Source of the DNA: Entoloma clypeatum
Lineage: Eukaryota; Basidiomycota; Agaricomycetes; Agaricales; Entolomataceae
NCBI GenBank assembly: GCA_963565915.1
Contig: OY751489.1
Location: forward strand, 682,001 to 746,000
Reading direction: 5' to 3'
DNA: 64,000 bases
The notes beneath the pieces are model-generated. The model searched no databases. It worked only from the letters and a program-made list of their open reading frames with translations, and was not told where the DNA came from. Within the stretch, counting starts at the first letter, position 1. Each line of letters begins with the position of its first letter. This document shows, one piece after another, positions 11,501-21,860 of the stretch. A program made the position numbers and the translations under genes.

Positions 11501-11755
11501 TGTGTCGTGTACGGGCTAGCAAAGGGTTTAGCGCATCTACACGCTGAAAGGATCGTCCACGGAGGTACACCGCTGCCCGCTTCCCCTCCTGATGATTCTC
11601 TGACCACCCCACTAGACTTGCACCTTGGTCATCAGCACAAAGACGATGTGATGCAAGACCTCAGCCCGTACAACCTGACCTTCCTCCACCGCCAATCAAA
11701 CGCGCTTACTACCCCCTTATGTTGTCGTGCCGTGCGACCGAGCTGCGTATTATGA
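11498..11755 (+). pseudogene. Protein kinase catalytic-loop fragment
   Basis: One exon reads VVYGLAKGLAHLHAERIVHG. A 51-nt intron follows (11565-11615, GTACAC...ACTAG), and the splice restores HGDLH, the catalytic-loop motif of many agaricomycete Ser/Thr kinases. Downstream the frame stays open but no longer looks like a kinase, ending at 11755. Only about 30 residues of the kinase fold (the helix before the loop plus the loop) are present. It sits directly behind the decayed BTB gene, so it is probably a transposed or recombined scrap. Confidence 0.55.
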
Positions 11756-12352
11756 GAGAATCGGCGGCTCCAGGCCGCCTGTGACAAATCTTTGACTTCG
11801 GCAGTGGTGAGTCAACTTGAGGTCCTTTTTAACTTGCCTAATCACATTCATCGCAGCGCATAAAACCAGAACGCAGCCACTAAACTTCCAACGTGCAGTG
11901 GAATCCTGAGGTAGTCTATAGTCCCACTCAAATCTAGTCTATTTTGCCAGTTTATTTTGTGGTCGAGGATGTTGCGAGGGAGACCACATGTTTGGTTTGA
12001 TGCCAAGATGAAGCCTGTTCTTGTCCGCGCTTGAAACGACATGCCATTGAAACCTATTGAGGCTGCCCAGTAATAACTCGGCGCTTTTGTATATGAGGTG
12101 GTTACCGGCTCTTCGCTCTTCCCGGCCAGGTCGATGTCTGGTGGACGTCGTATAAGTCTGCTCATATGTATTCTAATTCTACACCAGCATCCTGCACCAT
12201 TTCAAGCATCTTGGCATCAAGTCCACCATGTGGTCTCCCTCACAACGTCTCAAGTAGGGCTTTGATCTTGATCGAACTCGTCGTGCAGCTAACAAAAAGC
12301 GTGATATCAGCAGTGCTTTGCGCAATTTCACATGCTATGCTGGCCAGTGGAC
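11756..12352. other. No recognisable gene
   Basis: A minus-strand frame at 11848-12165 has no stop but no family resemblance. The right part is presumably promoter for the small gene at 12441. Confidence 0.35.
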
Positions 12353-12358
12353 TATAAA
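12353..12358 (+). promoter_or_regulatory. TATA box of the small secreted-protein gene
   Basis: TATAAA lies 82 bases before the ATG at 12441, leaving a short leader. There is no competing ATG between them in the same frame. Confidence 0.45.
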
Positions 12359-12440
12359 AGCAGAATGTTGAGACGATAACTCGTCAGCTGGTCTCACCGA
12401 TTTCTCACCTCTTTGACTAGACGTCGCCGTCATCCACAAC

Positions 12441-12692
12441 ATGAAGTTCCAAGGTCTTATCCCAATTGCAATCCTTGCTGCAGTTGTTTCTGCGCATCGT
12501 CCCGAGCGGTTTGCCCCTCAGTCTTCCATTCATAGTTCAGGCCTAACACGATTGACTGCTCGCATTAGCCGCACCCTCGGGCTTGATATTGTCAATGCGA
12601 TCGAGTGAGTGGCTCACCATTGATGTGTATCTATTTGCTCTGACATATGCCTTTCACCCTTTCATAGACAGTCAGTCATCGCGTCTGATTGA
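12441..12692 (+). CDS. Small secreted protein, unknown
   Basis: Two exons (12441-12604 and 12668-12692) are separated by a 63-nt intron with GTGAGT and TTTCATAG borders. The product is about 62 residues. Residues 1-18 form a typical signal peptide (Lys near the start, hydrophobic core LIPIAILAAVV, then SA before the likely cut). The mature part is short, basic and Ser-rich (HRPERFAPQSS...) and lacks cysteine. Using the next AG (after 12671) would give a slightly different 68-residue end. A TATA box lies upstream and an intact start, signal peptide and intron are present, so expression is plausible. It could also be the 5' end of a longer secreted-protein gene that was truncated. Confidence 0.5.
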
Positions 12693-13149
12693 ACAAGTAG
12701 CATTGAGTTGAGTCCCCCGTACAGGCGCGCTTACTTGGAGGGCCGCAGGGCTGGGCGCGAGAGCATGCTCGACTTGGCGAGACGTGAAGAAAGGGGGATA
12801 CCTTGTAAGGATGTCCAGTGAGCTGACATTCCATTTTTTCAAGGCATTTAATTTCATGCTCTTCCAACAGGGACTGCCACAAGAGTCCAACAATGAAGGC
12901 GATATGCCCCACAAAAAAGGTACACTGCACCGGGGGTATATGTGGCTGTTAGCCCGAGGTACGGTGAACTACACACTGGGCTATTAGCAGAATAGTTATT
13001 GGGAGGGTTGAAGGACGAAGTTGCGATGTCAACATAACTACAGTGAATCGAGCAGTTTTACCAGGTGGGGTGATACAATCTCGCAACGCGGCGTTCCGCC
13101 TTGGCCCCCGGGGGGCACCAGACCAGACATATCTTGCACCGAAGCAACG
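12693..13149. other. No recognisable gene
   Basis: Nothing codes convincingly. A GC-rich palindromic patch (ccccggggggc) lies about 13108. Confidence 0.4.
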
Positions 13150-13398
13150 TAGTTGATCCCTTATCAACCTTTACTGCCGAATCTTGTTGCGCGCAATCGG
13201 CCTCCTTCGGCCTGGCCCTATTACCCTCCCCTGCGACAACGACCGTGCCCTGTGCCTAACCTTAAACCCCGACACCTCGACGTCCGTTTCCGCTACACCC
13301 AGCAGTGCCTCGAAGATGGGTTTGTGGACGTTGCTCGCGTACCCAGTGCCGATAATGTCGCCGACACCCTGACTAAGCTTCTACCTCGTCCTGATTAA
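13150..13398 (+). pseudogene. Copia RNase H remnant
   Basis: The end of a Copia polyprotein. PITLPCDNDRALCL in one frame continues as RHLDVRFRYTQQCLEDGFVDV and RVPSADNVADTLTKLLPRPD in another, stopping at 13396-13398. CDND is an RNase H active-site block, and the VPSADNVADTLTK region is the usual Copia C-terminus. One frameshift lies inside. All upstream domains are missing. It is followed by a purine stretch and an LTR-like start at 13443. Confidence 0.8.
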
Positions 13399-13442
13399 AT
13401 ACCTATTGTCTTTCCTCACTCTCCCCTTGCCGTGTTGAAGTG

Positions 13443-13790
13443 GAGTGTTGTGATTTCACCACGACGCGTCCTTCATGTCGCGGTCACGTTACTATAATAC
13501 ATAAACATTTCCGCTCCCTTATATACTACGAGGGTATGACCCGTGCTGTATGGCGCGGGCATGAGAAAATGTGCCATACAGCCATCAGCAAACCCCGATT
13601 TGCGCTATAGTTGCCCATAACAAACAAACAAACAAACAAACAAGTAAACATCATAGGTGTCTATAGCAAACCATAGTACCCATAGTGCATAGTATTGCAG
13701 AGCTCTAGCCCATAGTCAATATAGTCACCAAGCACCGTAGAACACTAGTTCCATAGCAGTCATGCTACTTACAAGAACTTGTATTCTCAT
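13443..13790 (+). repeat. Probable Copia 3' LTR, with related copy near 28.3-28.5 kb
   Basis: It starts TGTTGTGATTTC straight after a purine-rich gaagtggag, 45 bases behind the RNase H stop, as expected of a 3' LTR. A TATA-like ttatata lies about 13521. The part from 13585 (atcagcaaaccc) to about 13780, rich in catagca/catagt words, is clearly related to 28330-28510. A CAAA microsatellite interrupts it (13618-13642). The right end is uncertain. Confidence 0.55.
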
Positions 13791-13949
13791 TTTATACATG
13801 GCACGGGCACAGGTAACCTGTATGGGGTAGTCACGGGTACAGGTATGGGTTGTGTCTTCGCAACCTGCAATCCGTGAGGTACCTGTCACGTGTCACACTC
13901 TGAGGTGGCACTCGAACAATGCCGCCACTTGCAACAGCTGCCTCTCGAC

Positions 13950-14245
13950 CTCCTCTCGTGCCCAACGGCGTCCCTTCATGCCCAATGGCACCCTCTCATC
14001 CCCAATGGCTGCCTCTTGCCCCAACAGCCATCCCTTGTCCACAACGGCGTCCTCTCGTGCCCAACAGCCTTCACTAGCACCCAACATTGTCCCTTCATGC
14101 CCATTGGCACCCTCTCATCCCCAACAACTGCTTGTGTGTCCAATGCCCACCACTCATGCCCAACGCCATTCTCTTGTGCTCAATAGCATCCTTTCGCCCC
14201 CAACTGCCATCCCTCATCCCCAACGGCACCCTTGCATGCCCAAGT
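13950..14245 (+). repeat. Degenerate minisatellite, about 20-27-bp units
   Basis: About a dozen imperfect tandem units resembling cccaacggcaccctctcatg. Short inverted words around cacaggtacc lie on both sides (13805-13850 and 14345-14405), so the array may be the core of a small inverted-repeat element. The array at 21.7 kb has a related unit on the opposite strand. Confidence 0.6.
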
Positions 14246-14506
14246 TATTGTTGTTATTGTTATTGTTTGTGGTTTATCTTATTGTTTGTAGTTTATCATA
14301 TGTTTTTGACTACTGTGCAAACCCATGCGGGAACCCTCACCCGCACCTACCTGCGCAGGTACAGATATGGGTGAGCGTTCCAGTACCTGTGGGAGTACCT
14401 GTGCCATTGCCTAGGGGAGCATTCTCCATAAGATAGTACTAGTATGGTGGTATTGAGTATTGAGGTCTTCCAAGGTTCTGGTAGTAGCTATTAAGCTAAT
14501 ACATCC

Positions 14507-15216
14507 TTAGTTTAAATTTTGGACAAAGGAGAAAACACCAAGGATAACTGAGACGTTTGGGAACAACAGTATGTATTGGTTGCATGTGGAGTACACAATA
14601 GTAGACAGGACACCATGTACAGGCAATAAAATATCCAGAGGAGGGACAGACACTGTGTTCTTTGCTGCACCACCTGCCACCTTGGTCTTACCGACCCTCA
14701 CTGCCTTAGTCATCCTCCGCTTCACCTCCGACTCCACTTCCGCTCCCGTTCTGCAGCTTTGTTTTAAACACTGGCACCGCCAGCACAACGAAGCGTTGTC
14801 ATTCCTAAAGAACGAGTTAATAAAGAAAAGTTATAAAGAAACAGAGAAACTTACTCCGACAGCCAAAAGCACAAGTCCCCGCCTTCAAGCAGGAGGTGCA
14901 GTCCTCGCTTCCCTGCTTGTAACTCACAGGCATGTCCTTGTACACTCCCTATCTTAACCTTCTTTCCCTCTGCATCCGCCATCTCTGCCTCTGCATCTGC
15001 ATCTGCACCCATAACCGGCTCCTTCGCCTTCGCTTTCTCTGCCTTTCTCTCTGCTTGTTTCTGCTCTTTTGCCATGCTTTTCGCCTCCACATGCTCTGCT
15101 TCTTCCTTCACATGCTCCTCTGCCTCCTACAGCTTCCTCTCCAACTCCTCAGTGACTTTCTTCTGGCGCTCCCTTTCAGCACGGAGAGCAGCGAGGGGTG
15201 AGTTCTCAGCGGACAT
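14507..15216 (-). pseudogene. Coiled-coil protein with Cys-rich motif, decayed
   Basis: The minus strand starts with ATG at 15216 (MSAENSPLAALRAERERQKK). A long charged helix follows, full of Glu, Lys and Ala (probable coiled coil), with a TAG inside (KL*EAEEH, about 15130). After KKVKIGSVQ a one-base frame change leads into a Cys-rich motif, DCTSCLKAGTCAFGC. A good 50-nt intron (14854-14805, GTAAGT...TTTAG) then leads to CWRCQCLKQSC and a basic tail. The combination of charged helix and a C-x2-C-rich finger is common in agaricomycete proteins of unknown function, some of them DNA-binding. One nonsense change and one indel make it a pseudogene. Confidence 0.55.
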
Positions 15217-15325
15217 GGCGGATAGGTGACAGGATAAATGTTGTGGTTGGGTGACAAGAGAGAAAAATCACGTGCAAAGTTTTTCAACCAATGGTCATGT
15301 GGATTACCTCATCTGGGCCTCAGGG

Positions 15326-15741
15326 TTCGGCCCTAAGAGGGAAATACTGTCATAACCATACAATTCATATCTGACTTATTTGACAACTCCGACAATTTAT
15401 TTGATCCGACATCCACTCCGACAACATTCTATTTATATTTGATTATACTTCTACAACATAACATTTCAACCATACTTACAAGTAGACACATGTTGTTCAC
15501 TTTTCATTTGTTACTCTCCGTACTCCGAATGTTCCGATGTTCAACTCCGATATCTGCACATCACTTATGGTAATACTGATCATCCTAGGTTACTATAAAT
15601 AGTGTACCCTACCATTGCTAGATCTACCATTAGAGTGCAGCATACCATTTTGCAAAGGCCCATGGAGCCTGCTACCTCACCTGATCGGATGGTATGACTC
15701 CTCAAAGATTTAAATGAATTGCTGGCTAAACCCTTGTAAAT
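15326..15741 (+). repeat. Gypsy-type LTR with polypurine tract
   Basis: The word ccctaagagggaaatac directly before tgtcataacc looks like a polypurine tract followed by an LTR start (about 15349). Inside are several ctccgaca words and a TATA box (ctataaatag, about 15592). A gag-like ORF begins at 15760. The pol that should precede the tract is absent, so this is a recombined relic. The 3' border was not fixed. Confidence 0.45.
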
Positions 15742-16221
15742 ATGGCTAAGGAAAACAGTCAGTATCATGTCGAAACCACAAAGTCATTAGGAAATATGAC
15801 TGACCTGTTGAGTTTGTCGCCCTACAAAGGCGAAGAGAATATGACCATCCCGTTGAGCCCACCATCCTGGTGTAAATGCTATTATTGTTGGGCTGTTGGA
15901 CACTTCATTGCCGATTGTCAGTTCCTGGCTATTGACAAGGCTGAAGGGAAGATTGAGACTCATGACAAAGGAATGAACCTAGATGAGAAAGGTTTCCCAA
16001 AAGAACCTTCTAACCTATCACCAAAAGACTGTGTTGATAGGCTTTGGAAGGACCAAAAGCAGTTCTTCATTGAGGAACTTCCTGAGGACGCGATAGTGGA
16101 CTTAGCCCCGAATGGCATAATTACACTTCAATCCAACCAAAATGTACAAGACCGGCAATGGAATAACCAGAGCCAGTTCTTCATTGAGGACCTTCCTGAT
16201 GATGGCATAGTTACACTTTGA
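15742..16221 (+). pseudogene. Gag fragment with CCHC zinc knuckle
   Basis: From ATG at about 15742 the frame is open for 159 residues. CYYCWAVGHFIADC (about residues 52-65) is a C-x2-C-x4-H-x4-C knuckle, followed by a KAEGKI region as in Gypsy Gag proteins of basidiomycetes. The C-terminal third holds two similar copies of a block, QFFIEELPEDAIV and QFFIEDLPDDGIV, so an internal duplication is present. The usual Gag N-terminus, protease and the rest of pol are not there. Beyond 16222 the sequence decays, although TRTQKRADGV in one frame (about 16385) resembles the end of such Gags. Confidence 0.6.
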
Positions 16222-16379
16222 CAGCCGATCTTCAATCTGAATATATGAGATAAACGAGACAAACTTATCTCGGACTTACAGGAAAAGACAAGATGCGTGG
16301 CTGAAGAACGTGATATGTAGAAAGCGGTGACAGATACTGGACAACTTGAAAAGATTTCTTAAGGTTCTCAATAGTTGCA

Positions 16380-18493
16380 ACCCGCACTCAGAAAAGAGCC
16401 GACGGAGTTGCGTGAGGGTGATGATGAATCTTGGAAAATTGAGTATTAATAATAATTGTACCTGAGAAGAAAATCCAAGATGGATCTAGATGAGGCTGTT
16501 GAGGACTCAATGAACTTGATGAACTCGGAAATGACTCACCATTCAAGACATATGAGTGTGAAATGGTATCCTCTGAAAGGTTAGGACAAGATCGCCATGA
16601 AAACACGAATTGAATCTACAGTAAAAGGAATTGGACAACCCACCTTGTTAATCAGAGAATTGAGGTCTCATGGCACAGACTGCCCAGAGACACCTCGCAA
16701 CTGGAGTAAAGGAAAAGGGAGTTCAGATCTATGCAAATGCACCGTGTCTTGAGGACTCAGTAACAGTGGCGTTCCACCAAGGATCTCAAATGTGCGGCCT
16801 AGACACGTCATCGTCAAAAAGATTGGCCTGCAAATGGGCAGACACACATCAGGTCTTGAGGACCATGGAAGCATGTTTGTCGAGATTGACAGGACCAGAA
16901 AGTCATGATAGGACATCTGACTTGAGAACGTTAGACGCATCCCACAGGATGACAATGGTATGCACTTGGATAATGAACCTAGACATGAGCAATGGAGAAG
17001 CATAGTGAACATCTACATACCTTGACATCCTTAACTTGGATCTCAGCTTGTCTCTAGTAGCGTCGTAGTATGAAGGAAACTGTATATTGTGACTACGGGA
17101 TGCGACATATCTATAATTGCTAGTACTACTGGTAACTACGAAATAGAGTGCCGTTTAGGGACCCTCCGGAGAGACCTGTCAAGCACATCATGATTGAGCA
17201 TCCCATTTGCAAGAAAGAAAAATCTGACAAGGCTCACCGTTCAACATGATGGCATGAGCCAAAAGCCCACTAACCACCACGAAAACATTGATAACTGAAG
17301 GGCTTGACCAATGTCTCTGAACAACGAGAGTGACACTCTGGTACCTTGAAATGCCAAAGATGCCCCGCCGATGATCTGGAACCAAAATATATTGACCGTG
17401 GAATGGGTAGTAATCAAGATGAACCCTACTCACCCTGAAATCCCATGTATTATGACGGAAACGAAATGCCTGAGACTGTTGGATGGACAGAAACTGAAGA
17501 TCACATGACTGTGCATCCTCGAGCTGTAGAAAGGCGTGATACGGCCATAAAACGATGATGCTTGATTACATGAGTTACATACCTGGTGTTGCCCTTTCAC
17601 CCATAAAATTTCGAGACCTTCAAAATTAATAAGTCGAGCTCGAGATTCTGAACCATTGAGAGCCTGTTAATTGACAGCGCCTTCAAATGATGATAATCAA
17701 TGCCAAGCAATGAAAAGAAAAGACTTACCATTGAATGAACAAGACGTGGCTGGGAATGGCTGGCGCGCAACAAAAATTTCGTGATTTTGGTGTTCAAGTC
17801 GATGATTGTGGCGATCAAATGATCTAGACACAAAACAATATCAGAGAATTTTGAGAGCAATGAAAATAAAGAACTTACCCTGCCCCAACGTTGTGGCCAT
17901 GCCCCGGCATTTCGGCCCCACGGACTGGATGAATCAGAGGTGATGTCTAGTCAAGCCTCAAAATGGGTGACACCTGGTCTAACCCAGTAACCACCTACCC
18001 AACAGACAACGATCGCGCTGATCAAGCCACAGAATATACCATCGCTTGGAAGGGCATGCCCTTTTGCGATCTTGAAGTGGACAGATGACACCGTTTTGGA
18101 GTGAGCAAGAACGGCTGACTCCAGGTCGGGCCATTGGGAAGACAGAATATGTCTTCCCAGTGAGTCAAAAACGGGGTCTGGTGGCAAGCGATCAAGGGAC
18201 CTACACATGAAACGATGCCCACAAGTGAAGTTAGATGTGCTGATTGACACAAAAACTTACCAATTGCCGAGATCATGCCCCACGCTGGGGTCTTGGCTGC
18301 AAATTTGAAACAAATTGCACAAACAGACTTGATGGTCCCCTGCCAAAGTTTCGTGAACCTTTGAGAGGTCCCAGTAAAGTAAACGAAACAAGATGAGACT
18401 CACCTGTGGCTGCCGAATGAACCCTGAGGGAACGGCGGAGGTGAAGAGGGAGGAGACAAGGATTGAGAAGTCCGAGTCACGCACCTTGCACAT
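16380..18493 (-). other. Unrecognised multi-intron transcription unit (candidate)
   Basis: On the minus strand this stretch carries a series of good fungal splice donors followed about 45-60 nt later by YAG: donors at about 18403, 18260, 17973, 17878, 17728, 17608, 17429 and more to 16540. Starting at ATG 18493, exons 18493-18404, 18358-18261, 18200-17974, 17924-17879 and 17823-17729 join without a stop for about 185 codons. The frame ends in TAA a few codons into the next exon (from 17663). The predicted peptide (MCKVRDSDFSILVSS..., SLDRLPPDPVFDSLGRH...) resembles nothing I know. It could be a real gene, a decayed host gene or a spliced non-coding RNA. Later exons do not keep one frame. Confidence 0.35.
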
Positions 18494-18658
18494 TGTTGAT
18501 TGATACCGTGATCGAATCAATGAAGGACCAATCGATCACATGTTGCACAGAAGAGTCCAGACCAGCTCAGACTCAGACACATTGCTATGAATGAAACCGT
18601 GGGAACTAGCGTCAGCCACTAATACTGGTTCACATGTTCAAGTATTACTGGCTGTGTC

Positions 18659-18971
18659 TGTTATGATCGTATTTTCACTTTTCACTTTATCTTATCTTAT
18701 CTATATCGTGTCGTACATGAGGACATCTTATCATTGACACACAGCAGGATATGAAGGATCCGGAGTCGTGCAGCATGACACTGCCTCAACACAGCCTCAT
18801 GGCATTTACATATATAAGTAGGGTACTTTCACTTGTATTCGATAGCTTGTTCTCTTGAGATTCCTGCTGGGTCTCTTGGCAATACAGCCCCTTCTTCATC
18901 TTTCCACATTCCATCTTCTAAGTTCCTATGTTTGGGCTCGCAACATTGTTTGACTTAGCATCGCCTCAACA
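18659..18971 (+). mobile_element. Solo LTR, family B
   Basis: 313 bp, starting TGTTATGATCG and ending CCTCAACA, flanked on both sides by the perfect 5-bp duplication gtgtc (18654-18658 and 18972-18976). A related copy in the opposite orientation occupies 51352-52144, itself interrupted by another solo LTR. A TATA-like tatataagtag lies about 18811. No internal region remains, so LTR-LTR recombination is the likely origin. Confidence 0.85.
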
Positions 18972-18976
18972 GTGTC

Positions 18977-19153
18977 GAGTTGTGGCACACCCACCGGGAC
19001 TTAGACTACATAGTTGGAATGCGAAATGGGTGCTCTTTACTTGTCCACTGACAGGGGCTGGTAAATGCGAAGTAAATTGAGAAAATATTGAACCTTTGAC
19101 CCGAAAAATCAGAGTCCTTAGGGGACAATCAATCTTAAGTGTGGGGGAGATGA
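18977..19153. other. Short relic with polypurine-like tract
   Basis: No gene. The run aagtgtgggggagatg (about 19136-19151) resembles a retrotransposon polypurine tract. Its last bases form part of the target duplication of the MITE whose left end lies beyond the Tc1-like element. Confidence 0.35.
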
Positions 19154-19155
19154 TA

Positions 19156-20773
19156 CAGTGTCTCACAAAACTGATTCAATGTTTGTTGCTTTTTGAATAC
19201 CTTCAAGATAACTCTGCAAAGAATACCAATTGAATTAAATCTGTGGTATATAATTGAAAGCCCTACTTCAGGGCTTTCAGAATATAAGGGAATCATATGA
19301 TTTAGATCAGAATCCATGGAGATATGATTAAATTAAATCAGCAACTCATTGAATCAGTTTTGTGAGTACCTATGGCAATTATCAGAATCAAATGCTTCAC
19401 TGGTTGTATGGTAACCAGTTGTCATGACTTACTGATGGAACTTGAATAGAACCCTGATGGGTTGTCAAGGAAAGTTGTATAAGAAGAATCCAACCTCAAC
19501 AGCCTCCATAATTAATCATGCGCCCTATCTCCTCTTCCCACAAGGAAAACATTCTTTCTCTGGCCTCCAATGGTCACTCCACTCATCATATTGCCTCTAA
19601 CCTGGGTGTCAGCCAACCAACTGTCTCCAGAGTGCTTCAGAATCTTCTTCCTTATCGCAATCTCTCTTCTGGTGGTCATCCATCCAAGCTTTCTCCCACC
19701 AACACACGAAACATACTTTCACAAATCACCTCAGGGAGAGCCTCCAATGCTGTGCAGGCTACCAAACACATCAACACTGTCATCTCCAATTCTGTCTCCC
19801 CAGAAACTGTGAGAAGGGTTCTCAGAAAACATGAATTCAAGGCTGTAACAAAGAAGAAAAGATCTTTCTTAAAGGCCATACATCAGAAGAGGCGGTTGGC
19901 ATTTGCTATGAAGCACAGGGAATGGACAGTGGAGGACTGGAAGAGGGTCATTTGGTCAGATGAGACCAAAATCAACAGGTTTGGGTCAGATGGCAAGGAA
20001 TGGATCTGGAAAAAGAAGGGTGAGGGGTTATTGAAAGAGAGGTTCAGGGCACAGTCAAGTTTGGGGGAGCAAATATTATGGTTTGGGGTTGTATGGGTTG
20101 GAAAGGTGTGGGGAGACTTGCAGAGGTTGAGGGGAGGATGGATGCTGATCAGTATGTGTCTATTTTGGAGGACAATTTGCTGCCCAGCATGGAGGAGAGT
20201 GGAATCTCTGAAGAGGAGATCATTTTTTAGCAGGACAATGACCCCAAGCACACCTCCAAGAAGGCCAAAAAATGGATGGACAGCAAGAATATTGCTCTGC
20301 TGGATTGGCCTGCACAGTCCCCAGACCTCAATCCTATTGAACACCTCTGGGTTCATATTAAAAGGAAGTTGAATGAATATCCAACACCACCCAAGGGAGT
20401 CTGGGAGATTTGGGACAGAACAGCAGAGGTGTGGAATAATATAGAGCCAGAAGTGTGTCAAAACCTGATAGAAAGTATGCCAAGAAGGGTAGAGGCAGTA
20501 ATCAAAGCTAAGGGGGGTAATACCAAGTACTAAAGTATAAAATACTGTATTTATTGTACATACTCACAAAACTGATTCAATGAGTCCCTGGAGTAATTTG
20601 ATCATATATTGATCATTCTTTATGGGAATTACATAATTATTGCAGATTCCGAGAGTCCTGAAGCAGGGCTTTTAACCAGGTACCAATACCTTCTTTTGAT
20701 TGGCATTATTTGCAAAGTTATTTTGAAGGTATTCACAAAGTAGCAAATATTGAATCAGTTTTGTGAGGCACTG
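19156..20773 (+). mobile_element. Tc1-like DD34E transposon, copy 1
   Basis: 1,618 bp between TA dinucleotides (19154-19155 and 20774-20775). The termini are CAGTGTCTCACAAAACTG and its near-perfect inverse. Each end also carries a second, inverted copy of the terminal motif about 200 bp inside (about 19352-19372 and 20565-20585), so each end could fold on itself. It encodes one transposase, now broken. It is inserted in the 8-bp target duplication of the MITE starting at 20778. Confidence 0.9.
19518..20533 (+). pseudogene. Tc1-like transposase, frameshifted
   Basis: Starts MRPISSSHKENILSLASNG. An N-terminal helix-turn-helix (IASNLGVSQPTVSRVLQN) is followed by a second DNA-binding block with GHPSKLSP. 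The catalytic region has WSDETK (first Asp), QDNDPKH (second Asp) and SPDLNPIEHLW (Glu), with 34 residues between the last two. A one-base deletion about 20026 shifts the frame after KKKGEG, and a TAG about 20228 stands where Gln is expected (IIF*QDND). The C-terminus from 20276 to 20533 is in the correct frame again and ends KAKGGNTKY. Enzyme role: cut-and-paste transposition at TA sites; inactive as it stands. Confidence 0.9.
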
Positions 20774-20777
20774 TACA

Positions 20778-21256
20778 TAGTGTTTGAAAGTTCAGTCCAG
20801 TCCGGTTTTTTGCCCAAAAAATTAAGAACCTAGAACCAAGACTGGTTGAGTGGTTTCTCCAAAAAACTGAAACCAGGACTGGACTGGTCAAAGACTGGTG
20901 AACCAGTCTTTCCTTTCTCAAAAAAGTAAACCAGGACTGGTGCAAACTGGTTTAAACTGGTCATTTTCCAATTTATTAAAACTATTTCAAAATATCATTT
21001 ATAACACATTTCAAAACATTTCATAGAAGCTTTGATAAACAAAATCTATGTGAACCTATGACCAGTTTACATTTTTTGAGTCTCAAATCAAGACTGGCGT
21101 TGAACCAGTCTTTTTTTTTTCCAAAATTTGAAGAACCTGAGACTGGTCAATCCACAAAAATCTGAAACTTGAGACTGCAGTCCAGTCTCTCACCAGTCTT
21201 TACCAGTCTGTTTCTGGTCCAGTTCTAGGTCTTTGAGACTGGACTTCAAAACACTA
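20778..21256 (+). mobile_element. hAT-like MITE, copy 1
   Basis: 479 bp with imperfect terminal inverted repeats (TAGTGTTTGAAAGTTCAGTC and the inverse of CTGGACTTCAAAACACTA). It has no coding capacity and many actgg/ccagt words. The right target duplication is atgatata (21257-21264). The left one, atgataca, is split by Tc1 copy 1: atgata ends at 19155 and ca lies at 20776-20777. An 8-bp duplication and TAGTG ends point to the hAT superfamily. Confidence 0.75.
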
Positions 21257-21470
21257 ATGATATATGACTGTTGAGCGGCTGTGCTCAAAATGGCACATTT
21301 CTCATGGTTTTGTCAATATAAAGAATCTGATGTTGGCCCATTTACAATATATTCTATTGGAACTGATGGTACTAATGGCTACCTATGAGTGCCTAAATAC
21401 CACTGGACCCCCTTTGCTCATGATCATGGGAACAGTCTCCCTGAAGGCTTAACCATAGACTTGACACCAC

Positions 21471-21640
21471 TAGTGTTTGAGGGTTCAGTTCAGTTTGGTT
21501 TTTTGCCTCCAAGAGGGATGGACCGAGACCAAGACCGGTCTTTCAATACCACAAAAATATAAAAAACCGGACTGGACCATACAGGACCGGTCCATTGCAC
21601 CCACAGAGGATGGACCAAACTGGTTTTGTATTATATATTG
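21471..21640 (+). mobile_element. hAT-like MITE, copy 2, left part
   Basis: Begins TAGTGTTTGAGGGTTCAGTTC and shares the accgg/actgg-rich subterminal region with copies 1 and 3. The right terminus was not found; the similarity fades before the minisatellite at 21.7 kb. Confidence 0.55.
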
Positions 21641-21694
21641 TGTCTAAATATATACAGGCTGTATGTAATGTCAGTGGGCAGAAGTGGGAGGGCG

Positions 21695-21860
21695 TTGCAC
21701 ATGAGATGGGGCTGTTGTGCGCAAAGAAAGGGTGTTGTGCACGAAGAAAGGGTGTTGCGCGCGAAGAAAGGGTGTTGCACGCGAAGAAAGGGTGTTGCGC
21801 ACGAAGAAAGGGTGTTGTGCGCGAGTTGGAGGGTGTTAGGCACGAAAGAGGGGGCTGTTG
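21695..21860 (+). repeat. Minisatellite, about 20-bp units
   Basis: Five close tandem copies of aagaaagggtgttgcgcacg (21725-21825), with degenerate units on both sides. Lies in or next to MITE copy 2. Confidence 0.75.

Noticed and set aside
13950..14245. CRISPR-like array
   Set aside because: Units are contiguous and degenerate without unique spacers; the same holds for 21.7 kb. It is a minisatellite in a eukaryotic context.
14851..15111. Functional coiled-coil gene
   Set aside because: The true start lies upstream with a TAG between, and the Cys-rich part is in another frame, so it is listed as a pseudogene.
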